From NCBI GenBank assembly GCA_020831845.1, contig JAFIFV010000093.1:1-55238 (forward strand): DNA of 55,238 bases, read 5' to 3'. Shown piece by piece: positions 1 to 7,645 of this stretch. Made by a program: the position numbers and the translations under genes. The notes below the pieces were generated by a model. The model saw nothing but the letters and a program-made list of their open reading frames with translations, did not search any database and had not been told where the DNA came from. The DNA comes from Ectothiorhodospiraceae bacterium. Its GTDB lineage: Bacteria; Pseudomonadota; Gammaproteobacteria; Nitrococcales; Aquisalimonadaceae. Numbering within the stretch: position 1 is the first letter of the stretch; each line of letters opens with the position of its first letter.

Positions 1-65
1 TTCTTTCAATCCGCCTGAAGTCCGCGGGCTTTGGGGTAAACACCGCGTAATGCGGCTAGCAGGGG

Positions 66-1310
66 TTGGGCCTGCTCGCCACTTTCCGGCCGGAGCTGAT
101 CATCACGGATCTGCGCATGGACGGCATGGACGGCATGGCCCTGTTCGAGGCCGTGCACCGCCAGCATCCGACATTGCCAGTGATCATTCTCACCGCACAC
201 GGCTCCATCCCCGAAGCCGTGGAAGCCACCCGAAACGGCGTATTCAGCTTTCTGACCAAGCCGTTCGAAAGCCAGAAACTGCTGGAACAGGTGGCAGCGG
301 CGATGGAAATCTCCGGCGGCACCACCGAGAAGGAAAACCCCATCACCGCGGGCTGGGCGGACACCATCGTCACCCGCAGCGCATCCATGAAGGACGTGCT
401 CAGCAAAGCGCGCATGGTTGCCGACTCCGACGCCAGCGTTTTCATCCGCGGGGACAGTGGCACCGGAAAGGAACTGCTGGCCAAGGCCATCCATGACGCC
501 AGTCGCCGCAAGGACATGCCCTTTGTGGCCGTGAATTGCGGCGCGATACCTGAACCGCTGCTGGAATCCGAATTGTTCGGCCACCGCAAGGGCTCGTTCA
601 CCGGCGCCACGCATGACCACAATGGCCTGTTCCAGGCCGCCGACGGCGGCACGCTGTTCCTGGACGAGATCGGTGATATGCCGCTGCCGTTGCAGGTAAA
701 ACTGCTGAGGGTGCTGCAAGAGCAGCAGGTACGCCCGGTCGGTGCCACCAGTACCATCGCGGTGAATGTGCGCATTATTTCCGCCACGCACCGGGACCTG
801 GAAGAGGAAATGTCCGAGGGCCGGTTCCGCGAGGACCTCTACTACCGCCTGAATGTGGTTTCGCTGGAGCTGCCGGCGCTGGCAGACCGGCGCGAAGATA
901 TCCCGCTGCTGGCCAACCACTTTCTGAAGACGCTGAGCGAGAAATACCGCAAGACCGTGCGCGGTTTCGCGCCGGATGCCATGGAACGCATGGTCGGCGC
1001 CCCATGGCCCGGCAATGTGCGTCAGCTCTACAACGTGGTGGAACAGGTCGTCACGTTGACCACCACTCCGGTGATCAACGACACCTTGGTGCAGAGCGCG
1101 CTGCGCGATGAACCGGGCACCATTCTCCCCTTCGCCGATGCGCGCAAGCGCTTCGAGAAGGACTATCTGGCCCGCCTGCTCCAGACCACCGGCGGCAACG
1201 TCAGCCAGGCGGCACGACTGGCAAAGCGGAACCGTACCGAGTTCTACAAGCTACTGCATCGGCACGCCATTGATCCGGCGTTGTTCAAGAGCATCGGCCG
1301 CAGCCAGTAA
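66..1310 (+). CDS. glrR: GlrR-like sigma-54-dependent response regulator, 5' end cut and interrupted
   Basis: This is a two-component response regulator that activates sigma-54 promoters. Seen: the C-terminal half of a receiver domain with the phospho-acceptor Asp in LIITDLRM; an AAA+ domain with Walker A GDSGTGKE (about residue 129) and the sigma-54 contact loop as GSFTGA (about 176) instead of the usual GAFTGA; and a Fis-type helix-turn-helix ending KRNRTEFYKLLHRH, typical of GlrR/YfhA. The same frame upstream (bases 3-47) reads as receiver sequence (LSIRLKSAGFGVNTA), but TAA at 48-50 and TAG at 57-59 interrupt it. TTG at 66 is therefore only the first possible start after the stops, not a natural start. 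The cognate kinase would lie outside the window. The family call is firm; whether the gene is intact is doubtful. Confidence 0.85.
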   Translation: MGLLATFRPELIITDLRMDGMDGMALFEAVHRQHPTLPVIILTAHGSIPEAVEATRNGVFSFLTKPFESQKLLEQVAAAMEISGGTTEKENPITAGWADTIVTRSASMKDVLSKARMVADSDASVFIRGDSGTGKELLAKAIHDASRRKDMPFVAVNCGAIPEPLLESELFGHRKGSFTGATHDHNGLFQAADGGTLFLDEIGDMPLPLQVKLLRVLQEQQVRPVGATSTIAVNVRIISATHRDLEEEMSEGRFREDLYYRLNVVSLELPALADRREDIPLLANHFLKTLSEKYRKTVRGFAPDAMERMVGAPWPGNVRQLYNVVEQVVTLTTTPVINDTLVQSALRDEPGTILPFADARKRFEKDYLARLLQTTGGNVSQAARLAKRNRTEFYKLLHRHAIDPALFKSIGRSQ

Positions 1311-1316
1311 TTGAAA

Positions 1317-1342
1317 CCCCTGTCTCCGCAAGGAGACAGGGG
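1317..1342 (+). terminator. Hairpin terminator after the response regulator
   Basis: A perfect 11-bp stem (CCCCTGTCTCC with GGAGACAGGGG) closes on a GCAA tetraloop seven bases after the stop codon. No T-tract follows on the plus strand, so it may act as an RNA 3'-end stabiliser or a weak terminator. The spacer to the next gene (1343-1534) shows no convincing promoter; it contains a small GTCGCC-AACT-GGCGAC palindrome at 1388-1403. Confidence 0.6.
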
Positions 1343-1534
1343 TAAAGCAACCAACCTCAAACACTTAGCAATTCTTGCGGGATTCGCGTCGCCAACTGGC
1401 GACATAGCTGTCATGAACAATCACCGCTTGCGGGAGATCGGGGGACTCATTACATTGGTGACGCTCGGGGCATCGTGCGCACCGCGCCTGCCAGAACCAT
1501 CGGCAACAGCGCAGTGCAGCGTCAAGGATAACCA

Positions 1535-1945
1535 GTGACCGCATTCGTTTGGCCAGTGCGGGTGTACTACGAGGACACGGACAGTGGCGGGATGGTCTAC
1601 CATGCCAACCACCTGCGCTTCTTCGAACGGGCCAGAACGGAATGGCTGCGGACGCTGGGAGTGGAGCAGGACCGCATGCGTTGGGAACTGGGGTTGGTCT
1701 TCGTTGTCCACTCGCTCAATGTCCGCTATCTGAAGCCGGCTGCGTTCAACAGCATGCTGCACGTTGTAACCCGTGTGGCCCGTCACCGGGCCGCCAGCCT
1801 GACTTTCGATCAGCAGATCCAGTCCGAGGATGGCGCAACGACTTATTGCGAAGCCACGGTGACAGTGGCCTGTATCGACGCCGAACGCCAGACACCCCGA
1901 CCGATACCGAAAGCGCTCATCGCGGAGATCGTGCATGCAAGATGA
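1535..1945 (+). CDS. ybgC: Acyl-CoA thioesterase YbgC
   Basis: A hotdog-fold thioesterase of 136 residues, the usual YbgC length, and the first gene of the tol-pal operon in many proteobacteria. The signature YYEDTDSGGMVYHANHLRFF near the N terminus contains the catalytic Asp of the 4-hydroxybenzoyl-CoA thioesterase family. YbgC hydrolyses short or acyl-carrier-bound acyl thioesters and is linked to phospholipid metabolism at the inner membrane. Translation starts at GTG 1535. The gene overlaps tolQ by 11 bases, so the two are very likely co-transcribed and translationally coupled. Confidence 0.93.
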   Translation: MTAFVWPVRVYYEDTDSGGMVYHANHLRFFERARTEWLRTLGVEQDRMRWELGLVFVVHSLNVRYLKPAAFNSMLHVVTRVARHRAASLTFDQQIQSEDGATTYCEATVTVACIDAERQTPRPIPKALIAEIVHAR

Positions 1946-2648
1946 AATGTCCATCATCCGGCTGGTTCTGGATGCCAGCGTACTGGTGCAACTGGTCATG
2001 TTGCTGCTGGTCGGACTCTCGGTCGCGTCCTGGGCCCTTATCTTCCAGAAGCGCGCCCAACTGAGAGACGCACAGCAGAGCGCAGAGGAATTCGAGGACC
2101 GCTTCTGGTCCGGTGGCAACCTGGCGGAGATCTATGCCCGCATCAGCTCATCGGATGATGCCCAGAGTGGCATGGAACGGATCTTCCGCTCCGGCTTCCG
2201 GGAGTTCTCCCGCATGCGCAAACAGGCGGTATCCCCGGAAGCACAGGTGGAAGCCGCCCAGCGCGCAATGCGCATCAGCCTGTCCCGGGAAGAGGACGAA
2301 CTGGAGTCGCGGGTACCGTTCCTGGCCACGGTCGGGTCCACCAGCCCCTATATCGGCCTGTTCGGCACCGTGTGGGGCATCATGAACTCTTTCCGGGCGC
2401 TGGGCGCCCAGCAGCAGGCCACGCTGGCAACCGTAGCCCCGGGTATTGCCGAAGCCCTGATTGCCACTGCGCTTGGCCTGTTTGCAGCCATCCCGGCGGT
2501 CATCGGTTACAACCGCTACGCGCATCAGGTGGACCGCATGTGCGGCCGTTATGAAACGTTCATGGAAGAGTTTATCAGCATCCTCCAGCGCCACGCCCAC
2601 AGCACCAGCAGCGCCGGCGGCCAGTCCGGCAGCGCCGCGGAACGCTAA
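1935..2648 (+). CDS. tolQ: TolQ, Tol-Pal inner-membrane motor subunit
   Basis: The proton-channel scaffold of the Tol-Pal system, related to ExbB and MotA. The protein has 237 residues and three membrane segments: one near the N terminus (LVLDASVLVQLVMLLLVGLS) and a pair in the second half (around LFGTVWGIMNSF and TALGLFAAIPAVIGY). The conserved stretch from ATVGSTSPYIGLFGTVWGI onward is characteristic. TolQ and TolR use the proton-motive force to drive TolA during outer-membrane constriction at division. ATG 1935 overlaps ybgC; an in-frame ATG at 1947 is the alternative. The Ser/Gly-rich tail is unremarkable. Confidence 0.95.
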   Translation: MQDEMSIIRLVLDASVLVQLVMLLLVGLSVASWALIFQKRAQLRDAQQSAEEFEDRFWSGGNLAEIYARISSSDDAQSGMERIFRSGFREFSRMRKQAVSPEAQVEAAQRAMRISLSREEDELESRVPFLATVGSTSPYIGLFGTVWGIMNSFRALGAQQQATLATVAPGIAEALIATALGLFAAIPAVIGYNRYAHQVDRMCGRYETFMEEFISILQRHAHSTSSAGGQSGSAAER

Positions 2649-2675
2649 GCGCGACGCGCAGCAGAGGGAGCCGTC

Positions 2676-3104
2676 ATGAGCATGCGCCGCAAACGTCAGA
2701 AACCCATGGGCGAGATCAACGTCGTACCTTACATCGACGTGATGCTGGTGTTGCTGGTCATCTTCATGGTCACTGCGCCACTGCTCTACCAGGGTGTGGA
2801 CGTGGAACTGCCGCAGGCGGAGGCCGAACCACTGCGCCAGCAGGAGCAGGACCCCATCATCGTTACCGTTACCAGCGGCGGGGAGTACACGCTCAGCATC
2901 GGCAGCGACCCGGATCAGAGCATCTCGCTTGAGGAGATCACCGATCTCGTGTCGCGCGTCATGCGCAACAATCCGCAGACACCGGTGCTGGTCCGCGGAG
3001 ATCGCAACGTCGCCTACGGTCACGTACTGACCGCGATGTCCACCTTGCAGCGTGCGGGCGTGCCCCAGGTGGGGCTGATGACGCGGCCGCCGCAGGAGAA
3101 CTGA
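2676..3104 (+). CDS. tolR: TolR, Tol-Pal inner-membrane motor subunit
   Basis: An ExbD/TolR family protein of 142 residues. A short basic cytoplasmic N terminus (MSMRRKRQKPMGEINVVPYID) leads into a single membrane segment, VMLVLLVIFMVTAPLL, preceded by the conserved proton-carrying Asp of the PYIDVML motif. The periplasmic domain follows and ends LMTRPPQEN. Together with TolQ it forms the motor energising TolA. The gene starts 27 bases after tolQ, with an AGGGAG Shine-Dalgarno upstream of ATG 2676, and tolA begins six bases after it ends. Confidence 0.95.
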   Translation: MSMRRKRQKPMGEINVVPYIDVMLVLLVIFMVTAPLLYQGVDVELPQAEAEPLRQQEQDPIIVTVTSGGEYTLSIGSDPDQSISLEEITDLVSRVMRNNPQTPVLVRGDRNVAYGHVLTAMSTLQRAGVPQVGLMTRPPQEN

Positions 3105-3110
3105 TCAGGC

Positions 3111-4097
3111 ATGGTGCGCTGGTATGACGGGCTGAGCCAGGATGGCCGCTTCATCTTCTATTCGGTGGTAGTTCATGCCGTGATTCTGGGCGCGTTCGCG
3201 ATTAACCTGACACCGTCCATGCGTGTGCAGCAGGCCGAGCCACCCGAAATCATCCATGCGGTCACCGTGGACGAAGAGCAGACCGCATCCGACAGAGAGG
3301 CCGAACGCGAGGCCATCGCCCAGGCGCAACGCGAGCAGGAGCGCCAGGAACAGGAAGCCGAGGAGGCACGGCGCCAGGCTGAAGAGCAGGAGCGTCAGCG
3401 GCAGGCCCAGGAACAGCAACGCGCTGAAGAGCAGGCCCGCCGGGAGCAGGAGCAGGAGCAGCAGCGCCAGCAGGAAGCCGAACGCCAGCGCCAGGAGGAG
3501 CAGCGACGCGCCGAGGAGCAACGCCGGCAGCAGGAAGAAGCGGAACGGCAGCGACGCGAGGAGGAGCAACGGCGGGCGGAGGAAGAACGCCGCCGCGCGG
3601 AAGAGGAGCGTCGCCGGGCCGAGGAAGAGGAACGCCGCCGCCAGGAAGAAGCCGAACGCCAACGGCGCGAGGAAGAGGAGCGCCGCCGCGCCGAGGAAGA
3701 ACGGCGCCAGCAGGAAGAAGCCGAACGCAGGGAACGCGAAGCCCGGGAGCGTCGGGAAGAGGAACTGCGGCAACGCATGGAAGAAGAGCAGGCGACCCAG
3801 GCTGCACAGCGCGCGCGAACCCGGTTCGTCAACGTCTGGGGACAGCAGGTCAGGGAAGCGTGGACCAGACCGCCAGGTAGTCAGCCCGGCCTGTCAGCAG
3901 ATGTGCGTGTCCGGGTCATGCCCACCGGCGAGGTAGCCGACGTCGAGGTGGTGAGGAGTAGCGGCGACAGCACCTTCGACCGTTCGGTGGAATTGGCGGT
4001 CCTGCGTGCCTCGCCGCTGCGCGTGCCGGATGACAGCGACCAGTTCCGGCGTATGGGGCTGGATAATATCGTGTTCCGGTTCACCCCGGACGGATAA
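3111..4097 (+). CDS. tolA: TolA, envelope-spanning Tol-Pal protein
   Basis: TolA links the TolQR motor to Pal in the outer membrane. Its three-part layout is visible in 328 residues: an N-terminal membrane anchor (FIFYSVVVHAVILGAF, about residues 13-28); a long helical stretch of about 180 residues composed almost only of Glu, Arg, Gln and Ala in AEEERRR- and RQQEEAERQ-type units; and a C-terminal TonB-like domain from about residue 240 (FVNVWGQQVREAW) with a TonB_C-type fold. The repetitive section (roughly 3300-3790) is low-complexity DNA and a likely site of length variation among strains. It lies between tolR and tolB in the operon. Confidence 0.94.
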   Translation: MVRWYDGLSQDGRFIFYSVVVHAVILGAFAINLTPSMRVQQAEPPEIIHAVTVDEEQTASDREAEREAIAQAQREQERQEQEAEEARRQAEEQERQRQAQEQQRAEEQARREQEQEQQRQQEAERQRQEEQRRAEEQRRQQEEAERQRREEEQRRAEEERRRAEEERRRAEEEERRRQEEAERQRREEEERRRAEEERRQQEEAERREREARERREEELRQRMEEEQATQAAQRARTRFVNVWGQQVREAWTRPPGSQPGLSADVRVRVMPTGEVADVEVVRSSGDSTFDRSVELAVLRASPLRVPDDSDQFRRMGLDNIVFRFTPDG

Positions 4098-4176
4098 TGG
4101 ACGTCTCCCGCCGCAAGAGAATGCGGGAAGAGGTCGCAGCGGGGCAGGCCGAATGATTGACCACAGGGTTAGCAGC

Positions 4177-5472
4177 ATGTTGAAACGAATCAGATTTTTG
4201 TGGATCGCCGCACTGCTGGCAATGCTCTTGCCCGCGGTGACCAAGGCGGAGCTGGTGATCGAGATCACCGGTGGCGCGGAGGCAGCCGTCCCGGTCGCCG
4301 TGGTACCGTTCTCCTGGGGCGGCTCCGGCAACCCGCCGGAGGATGTCGCCCGCATCATTTCCGACAACCTCACCCGTACCGGACAGTTCCAGTCCCTGCC
4401 CCGCTCCGAGTTCATCGAGACCCCTACCCAGCAATCCGAGGTGCGCTTCGCCAACTGGCGGGCACTGGGCGTGGACAACCTGATCGTGGGCCAGGTTGAG
4501 CCGGACGGCGACCGGTTCCGCGTGCGCTTCGAATTGCTGGACGTGTTCACCGGCAGCCGCATGACCGGCCGCAGCTTCCGCGTCGGCCGCGACGCGCTGC
4601 GCACCGTCTCCCATGTGATGAGTGACGAGATCTACGAGGCGTTGCTGGGGCGGCCCGGCGCCTTCAATACCCGCATCGCGTACGTCGCCATGCAGGACCG
4701 GGGCGGAGAGCGCCAGTGGCGGCTGATCATCGCCGATGCCGACAGCCATGATCCGCAGACCATACTGACGTCCAGCGAACCACTGATGTCCCCCGCCTGG
4801 TCGCCGGACGGCAGCCAGCTGGCCTATGTCTCGTTCGAGAACCGCCGCTCCGAGATCTACGTCCAGGATATCGCCAGCGGCGAACGCGAGCGCGTTGCCA
4901 GCGGCGAGGGCATCAACAGCTCTCCGGCGTGGTCGCCGGACGGGCGCCGACTGGCGGTAACCCTGTCCCGCGGCGGCCAGACCGATATCTACGTACTGGA
5001 CGTTGCCAGCGGCGATATGCAACGGGTCACCGATCATCACAGCATCGACACCGAACCGACCTGGGCGCCGGACGGGCGCATGATCTATTTCACCTCGGAT
5101 CGCGCCGGCAACCCACAGATCTTCAGGGTGGGAGCGAACGGCGGAGTGCCTCAGCGGGTCACTTTCGAGGGCAGCTACAACGCCTCGCCTTCGATATCCC
5201 CGGACGGCCGCCGACTGGCCATGGTGCACCGGACCGACGCCGGCTTCCGCATTGCCGTGATGGAGCTGAACGACAACGGCGGCAGCGTGCGAGTCATCAG
5301 CCGCGGCAGCCAGGACGAGAGCCCCAGCTTCGCCCCCAATGGCGCGATGGTCCTGTATGCCACGCGCGCCAACGGCCGGGCCGTGATCGGCACGGCCTCG
5401 CTGTTCGGTGAGGCCCGGCAGGTCATGTCCACAGAAGGTGAGCGTATTCGAGAACCGGCATGGTCGCCGTGA
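4177..5472 (+). CDS. tolB: TolB, periplasmic beta-propeller of Tol-Pal
   Basis: TolB is a periplasmic protein that switches between Pal and TolA partners. ATG 4177 gives a clean Sec signal peptide (MLKRIRFLWIAALLAMLLPA followed by VTKA and then ELVIE); an in-frame ATG at 4153 would add eight residues. The N-terminal D1/D2 domain contains VAVVPFSWGGSG. The C-terminal six-bladed propeller has repeated WSPDG, WAPDGR and SPDGRRLA motifs. The length of 431 residues is normal for the family. The gene ends WSP-stop, followed 38 bases later by pal. A longer upstream reading inside tolA is not credible. Confidence 0.94.
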   Translation: MLKRIRFLWIAALLAMLLPAVTKAELVIEITGGAEAAVPVAVVPFSWGGSGNPPEDVARIISDNLTRTGQFQSLPRSEFIETPTQQSEVRFANWRALGVDNLIVGQVEPDGDRFRVRFELLDVFTGSRMTGRSFRVGRDALRTVSHVMSDEIYEALLGRPGAFNTRIAYVAMQDRGGERQWRLIIADADSHDPQTILTSSEPLMSPAWSPDGSQLAYVSFENRRSEIYVQDIASGERERVASGEGINSSPAWSPDGRRLAVTLSRGGQTDIYVLDVASGDMQRVTDHHSIDTEPTWAPDGRMIYFTSDRAGNPQIFRVGANGGVPQRVTFEGSYNASPSISPDGRRLAMVHRTDAGFRIAVMELNDNGGSVRVISRGSQDESPSFAPNGAMVLYATRANGRAVIGTASLFGEARQVMSTEGERIREPAWSP

Positions 5473-5510
5473 CCAGACCGGAATGTCTGTCCTTGACGCT
5501 GGAGGAAACC

Positions 5511-6083
5511 ATGTCAGGAAATCGTCTGTTACGCTGGGTGCTGGTGGGCAGTCTTGCCCTGTTTCTGGCTGGCTGCGCCACACCCGGTGATGAAGAGCGC
5601 GTCGAAGACCGCCCCGACAGGGAGCTGACGGAAGACGAGATGCGCGCCATCGACCGGGAGCGCGCTGCCGAGGCCCGGGGTGTGGAAGGCCGGCGCCTGG
5701 TGGAAGGCGACGAACTGGATGCGCTGCTGGATGACCCGGACAGCCCGATCAGCCAGCGAACCGTCTATTTCGCCTTCGACAGCAGCGAGGTCCGCGAACG
5801 GGATGTGAGCATCCTGGAAGCGCACGCTGCCTTCCTGGCCGACCACCCGGATCAGCGCATCACCGTCGAAGGGCACACCGACGAACGCGGTGCACCGGAG
5901 TACAACCTGGCGTTGGGTGAGCGCCGGGCGGAAGCGGTCAAGCGCGCCCTGGTGCTGTACGGTGCCTCCGCCGACCAGATCCGGGTCACCAGCTACGGCG
6001 AGGAAAAGCCGGTGGAACTGGGTAGCGATGAGCAAGCGTGGTCACAGAACCGGCGCGCCGAGCTGATCTACGTATACCGCTGA
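5511..6083 (+). CDS. pal: Pal, peptidoglycan-associated lipoprotein
   Basis: An outer-membrane lipoprotein that binds peptidoglycan and partners with TolA and TolB. ATG 5511 follows GGAGGA at 5501-5506. A lipoprotein signal peptide ends in the lipobox LAGC, giving a lipidated Cys near residue 21. The OmpA-like domain begins TVYFAFDSSEV and carries the diaminopimelate-binding region GHTDERGAPEYNLALGERRA, closing with NRRAELIY. The length of 190 residues is typical. Together with the four preceding tol genes it completes the system. Confidence 0.96.
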   Translation: MSGNRLLRWVLVGSLALFLAGCATPGDEERVEDRPDRELTEDEMRAIDRERAAEARGVEGRRLVEGDELDALLDDPDSPISQRTVYFAFDSSEVRERDVSILEAHAAFLADHPDQRITVEGHTDERGAPEYNLALGERRAEAVKRALVLYGASADQIRVTSYGEEKPVELGSDEQAWSQNRRAELIYVYR

Positions 6084-6133
6084 TACCGAGGCGCCGGCTA
6101 CGGCCGGCGCACGCAATCAAAGGGTGTGGAACC

Positions 6134-6934
6134 GTGAGCCTGAGCACTGGAACCTGGAAACAGGGGCTGCTGACACTGGCCCTGAGCACCGCCTTGCTGG
6201 CACAGCCGGCAATGGCCGACGTGGAACGCCGGCTGGACCGCATCGAACGGCTACTGGACGGCAGCACGCTGATGGACATGAGCCGGCTGCAGGAACGCCT
6301 GCGGGACGAGGTCGCGAACCTGCGCGGCGACATCGATGTGTTGCAGCGGGAAGTCCAGGAACTGCAACGCCAGCAGCGCAGCCTGTACGAGGATCTGGAT
6401 TCCCGGCTGCAGGCGATGGAACACGGGCAGGCGGGAAATGGCCCGGAACGCCAGCCTTCGCTGCCTGACACGCCCGGCCTGGACGCCGACCTCGCCGCCG
6501 GCGATGACGCAACCGATATTCCGGACGACGCACCCGACGCGGAGCCCGAAAGCGATGCCGCCGAGGATTACGAACAGGCCTTCGAGCTGTTGCGCGAAGG
6601 GCGCTACGAGGCAGCCGGGAATGCGTTCCGCGAAGTGCTGGAGAACCATTCCGGTACCCTGTATGCGGACAATGCCCTGTACTGGCTGGGCGAATCCTAT
6701 TACGTAGTGCGGGACTTCGACTCGGCCATGGAGCACTTCGAGGCGGTTATCGCCGACGAAGACAACAACAAGCGCCCGGATGCACTGCTGAAGAAGGGCT
6801 TCATCCACTACGAACGCAGCCAATGGCAGGACGCCCGGCGCGCACTCGAGGAAGCCCGCGACGCCTACCCGAACTCCAGTGTCGCGACGCTGGCGGAAAA
6901 CCGGCTGCGCCGCATGCGCGACGAGGGCCGCTAG
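6134..6934 (+). CDS. cpoB: CpoB (YbgF), Tol-Pal-associated periplasmic coordinator
   Basis: CpoB coordinates peptidoglycan synthesis with outer-membrane constriction. GTG 6134 gives a Sec signal peptide ending QPAMA before DVERRLDRIE. An N-terminal coiled coil (LQREVQELQRQQRSLYEDL) drives trimerisation in the family. An acidic linker of about 40 residues follows, and then three TPR units from about residue 140 (DYEQAFELLREGRYEAAGNA, YADNALYWLGESYY). It is 266 residues long and is the last gene of the operon. The upstream extension of the reading frame into pal is not used. Confidence 0.92.
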   Translation: MSLSTGTWKQGLLTLALSTALLAQPAMADVERRLDRIERLLDGSTLMDMSRLQERLRDEVANLRGDIDVLQREVQELQRQQRSLYEDLDSRLQAMEHGQAGNGPERQPSLPDTPGLDADLAAGDDATDIPDDAPDAEPESDAAEDYEQAFELLREGRYEAAGNAFREVLENHSGTLYADNALYWLGESYYVVRDFDSAMEHFEAVIADEDNNKRPDALLKKGFIHYERSQWQDARRALEEARDAYPNSSVATLAENRLRRMRDEGR

Positions 6935-6949
6935 GCCGAAGACGCCGGT

Positions 6950-6977
6950 TTGACTCCGGCGCCAATTTCAGTATTAT
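6950..6977 (+). promoter_or_regulatory. Sigma-70 promoter of tRNA-Lys
   Basis: TTGACT (6950-6955), a 16-base spacer and TATTAT (6972-6977) form a strong consensus-like promoter 13 bases upstream of the tRNA. A GC-rich discriminator (TGCGCCGC) follows, as in stringently controlled stable-RNA promoters. The -35 element lies in the loop of a small CGCCGG/CCGGCG hairpin (6943-6961) that may also end the tol-pal transcript. Confidence 0.72.
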
Positions 6978-6990
6978 TGCGCCGCACTTC

Positions 6991-7066
6991 GGGTCGTTAG
7001 CTCAGTTGGTAGAGCATCGGACTTTTAATCCGCTGGTCGTAGGTTCGAATCCTACACGACCCACCA
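6991..7066 (+). tRNA. tRNA-Lys (anticodon TTT)
   Basis: A 76-base cloverleaf with an encoded CCA end. The acceptor stem GGGTCGT pairs with ACGACCC, the D-arm contains AGCTCAGTTGGTAGAGC, the T-arm contains GGTTCGAATCC, and the anticodon loop CTTTTAA places TTT at 7024-7026. It lies between the tol-pal operon and the convergent marR gene. Confidence 0.98.
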
Positions 7067-7106
7067 TACTATCAGCCCTCCTGATCCCAGCCCGTCCGGG
7101 CCGGGG

Positions 7107-7604
7107 TCAGGAGCCGCTCTCCTGCCGCAGCCATCGCTCCGCCGATTGTCGCTCGATGCGCTCAAGCTGACGCTCCAGTTTGCCGATGGCATTGAAGAGA
7201 TCGCGGTACTCCGCCGCGCTAAGCGTCGCCACCACATCCGCCTCCCACGCATGTGCCGCCGGAATCAGTTCCGAGAGCAACGCCTCGCCGGCCCCGGTGA
7301 GCCGCAAGAACTGTAGTCGCTGATCACGGTCTGAAGGCGTCCGGCTGATCAACCCCCGGCCTTCCAGACCCTGCACCGCCCGCGAGACGCGCGCCTTGTC
7401 CATGCCCGTGAAATCACAGATCTGCTTGGCGGTGAGCACCTCCCGGTGACTGATCCAGGCCAGAACACGCCACTCCGGAATCGTGATACCGAAACGTTCG
7501 CTGTAGATGGTGGACAAGCCCTGGCTGATACGATCCGCCAGATGGTTCAACCGGTACGGGAGGAACTGGGTCAGATCAAGTTCGGGCCTGGCGGAACGGT
7601 TCAT
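7107..7604 (-). CDS. MarR-family transcriptional regulator
   Basis: A 165-residue winged-helix regulator. Seen: an N-terminal dimerisation helix, the MarR-type recognition region (ITIPEWRVLAWISHREVL, TAKQICDFTGMDKARVSRAV) and the wing with DRDQR. Family members mostly repress catabolic or efflux genes and release DNA on binding a phenolic ligand. It is the last gene of the leftward dctP-dctQ-dctM-marR unit, 41 bases after dctM. The large palindromes between dctP and the divergent homogentisate cluster are its most likely targets. This is inference from position; the ligand is unknown. Confidence 0.88.
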   Translation of the reverse strand: MNRSARPELDLTQFLPYRLNHLADRISQGLSTIYSERFGITIPEWRVLAWISHREVLTAKQICDFTGMDKARVSRAVQGLEGRGLISRTPSDRDQRLQFLRLTGAGEALLSELIPAAHAWEADVVATLSAAEYRDLFNAIGKLERQLERIERQSAERWLRQESGS

Positions 7605-7645
7605 GGTCGGTGGTCAACCCCTGATCGGCTTTAACGGACATTTCC

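Noticed and set aside
1413..1538. A 41-codon frame (MNNHRLREIGGL...) whose TGA overlaps the ybgC GTG, with a weak lipobox-like GASC.
   Set aside because: No ribosome binding site, poor lipobox and no recognisable similarity; the overlap alone is not enough.
3262..3832. Long antisense frames across tolA.
   Set aside because: They mirror the repetitive Glu/Arg/Gln codons of tolA and have biased, low-complexity products without start signals.
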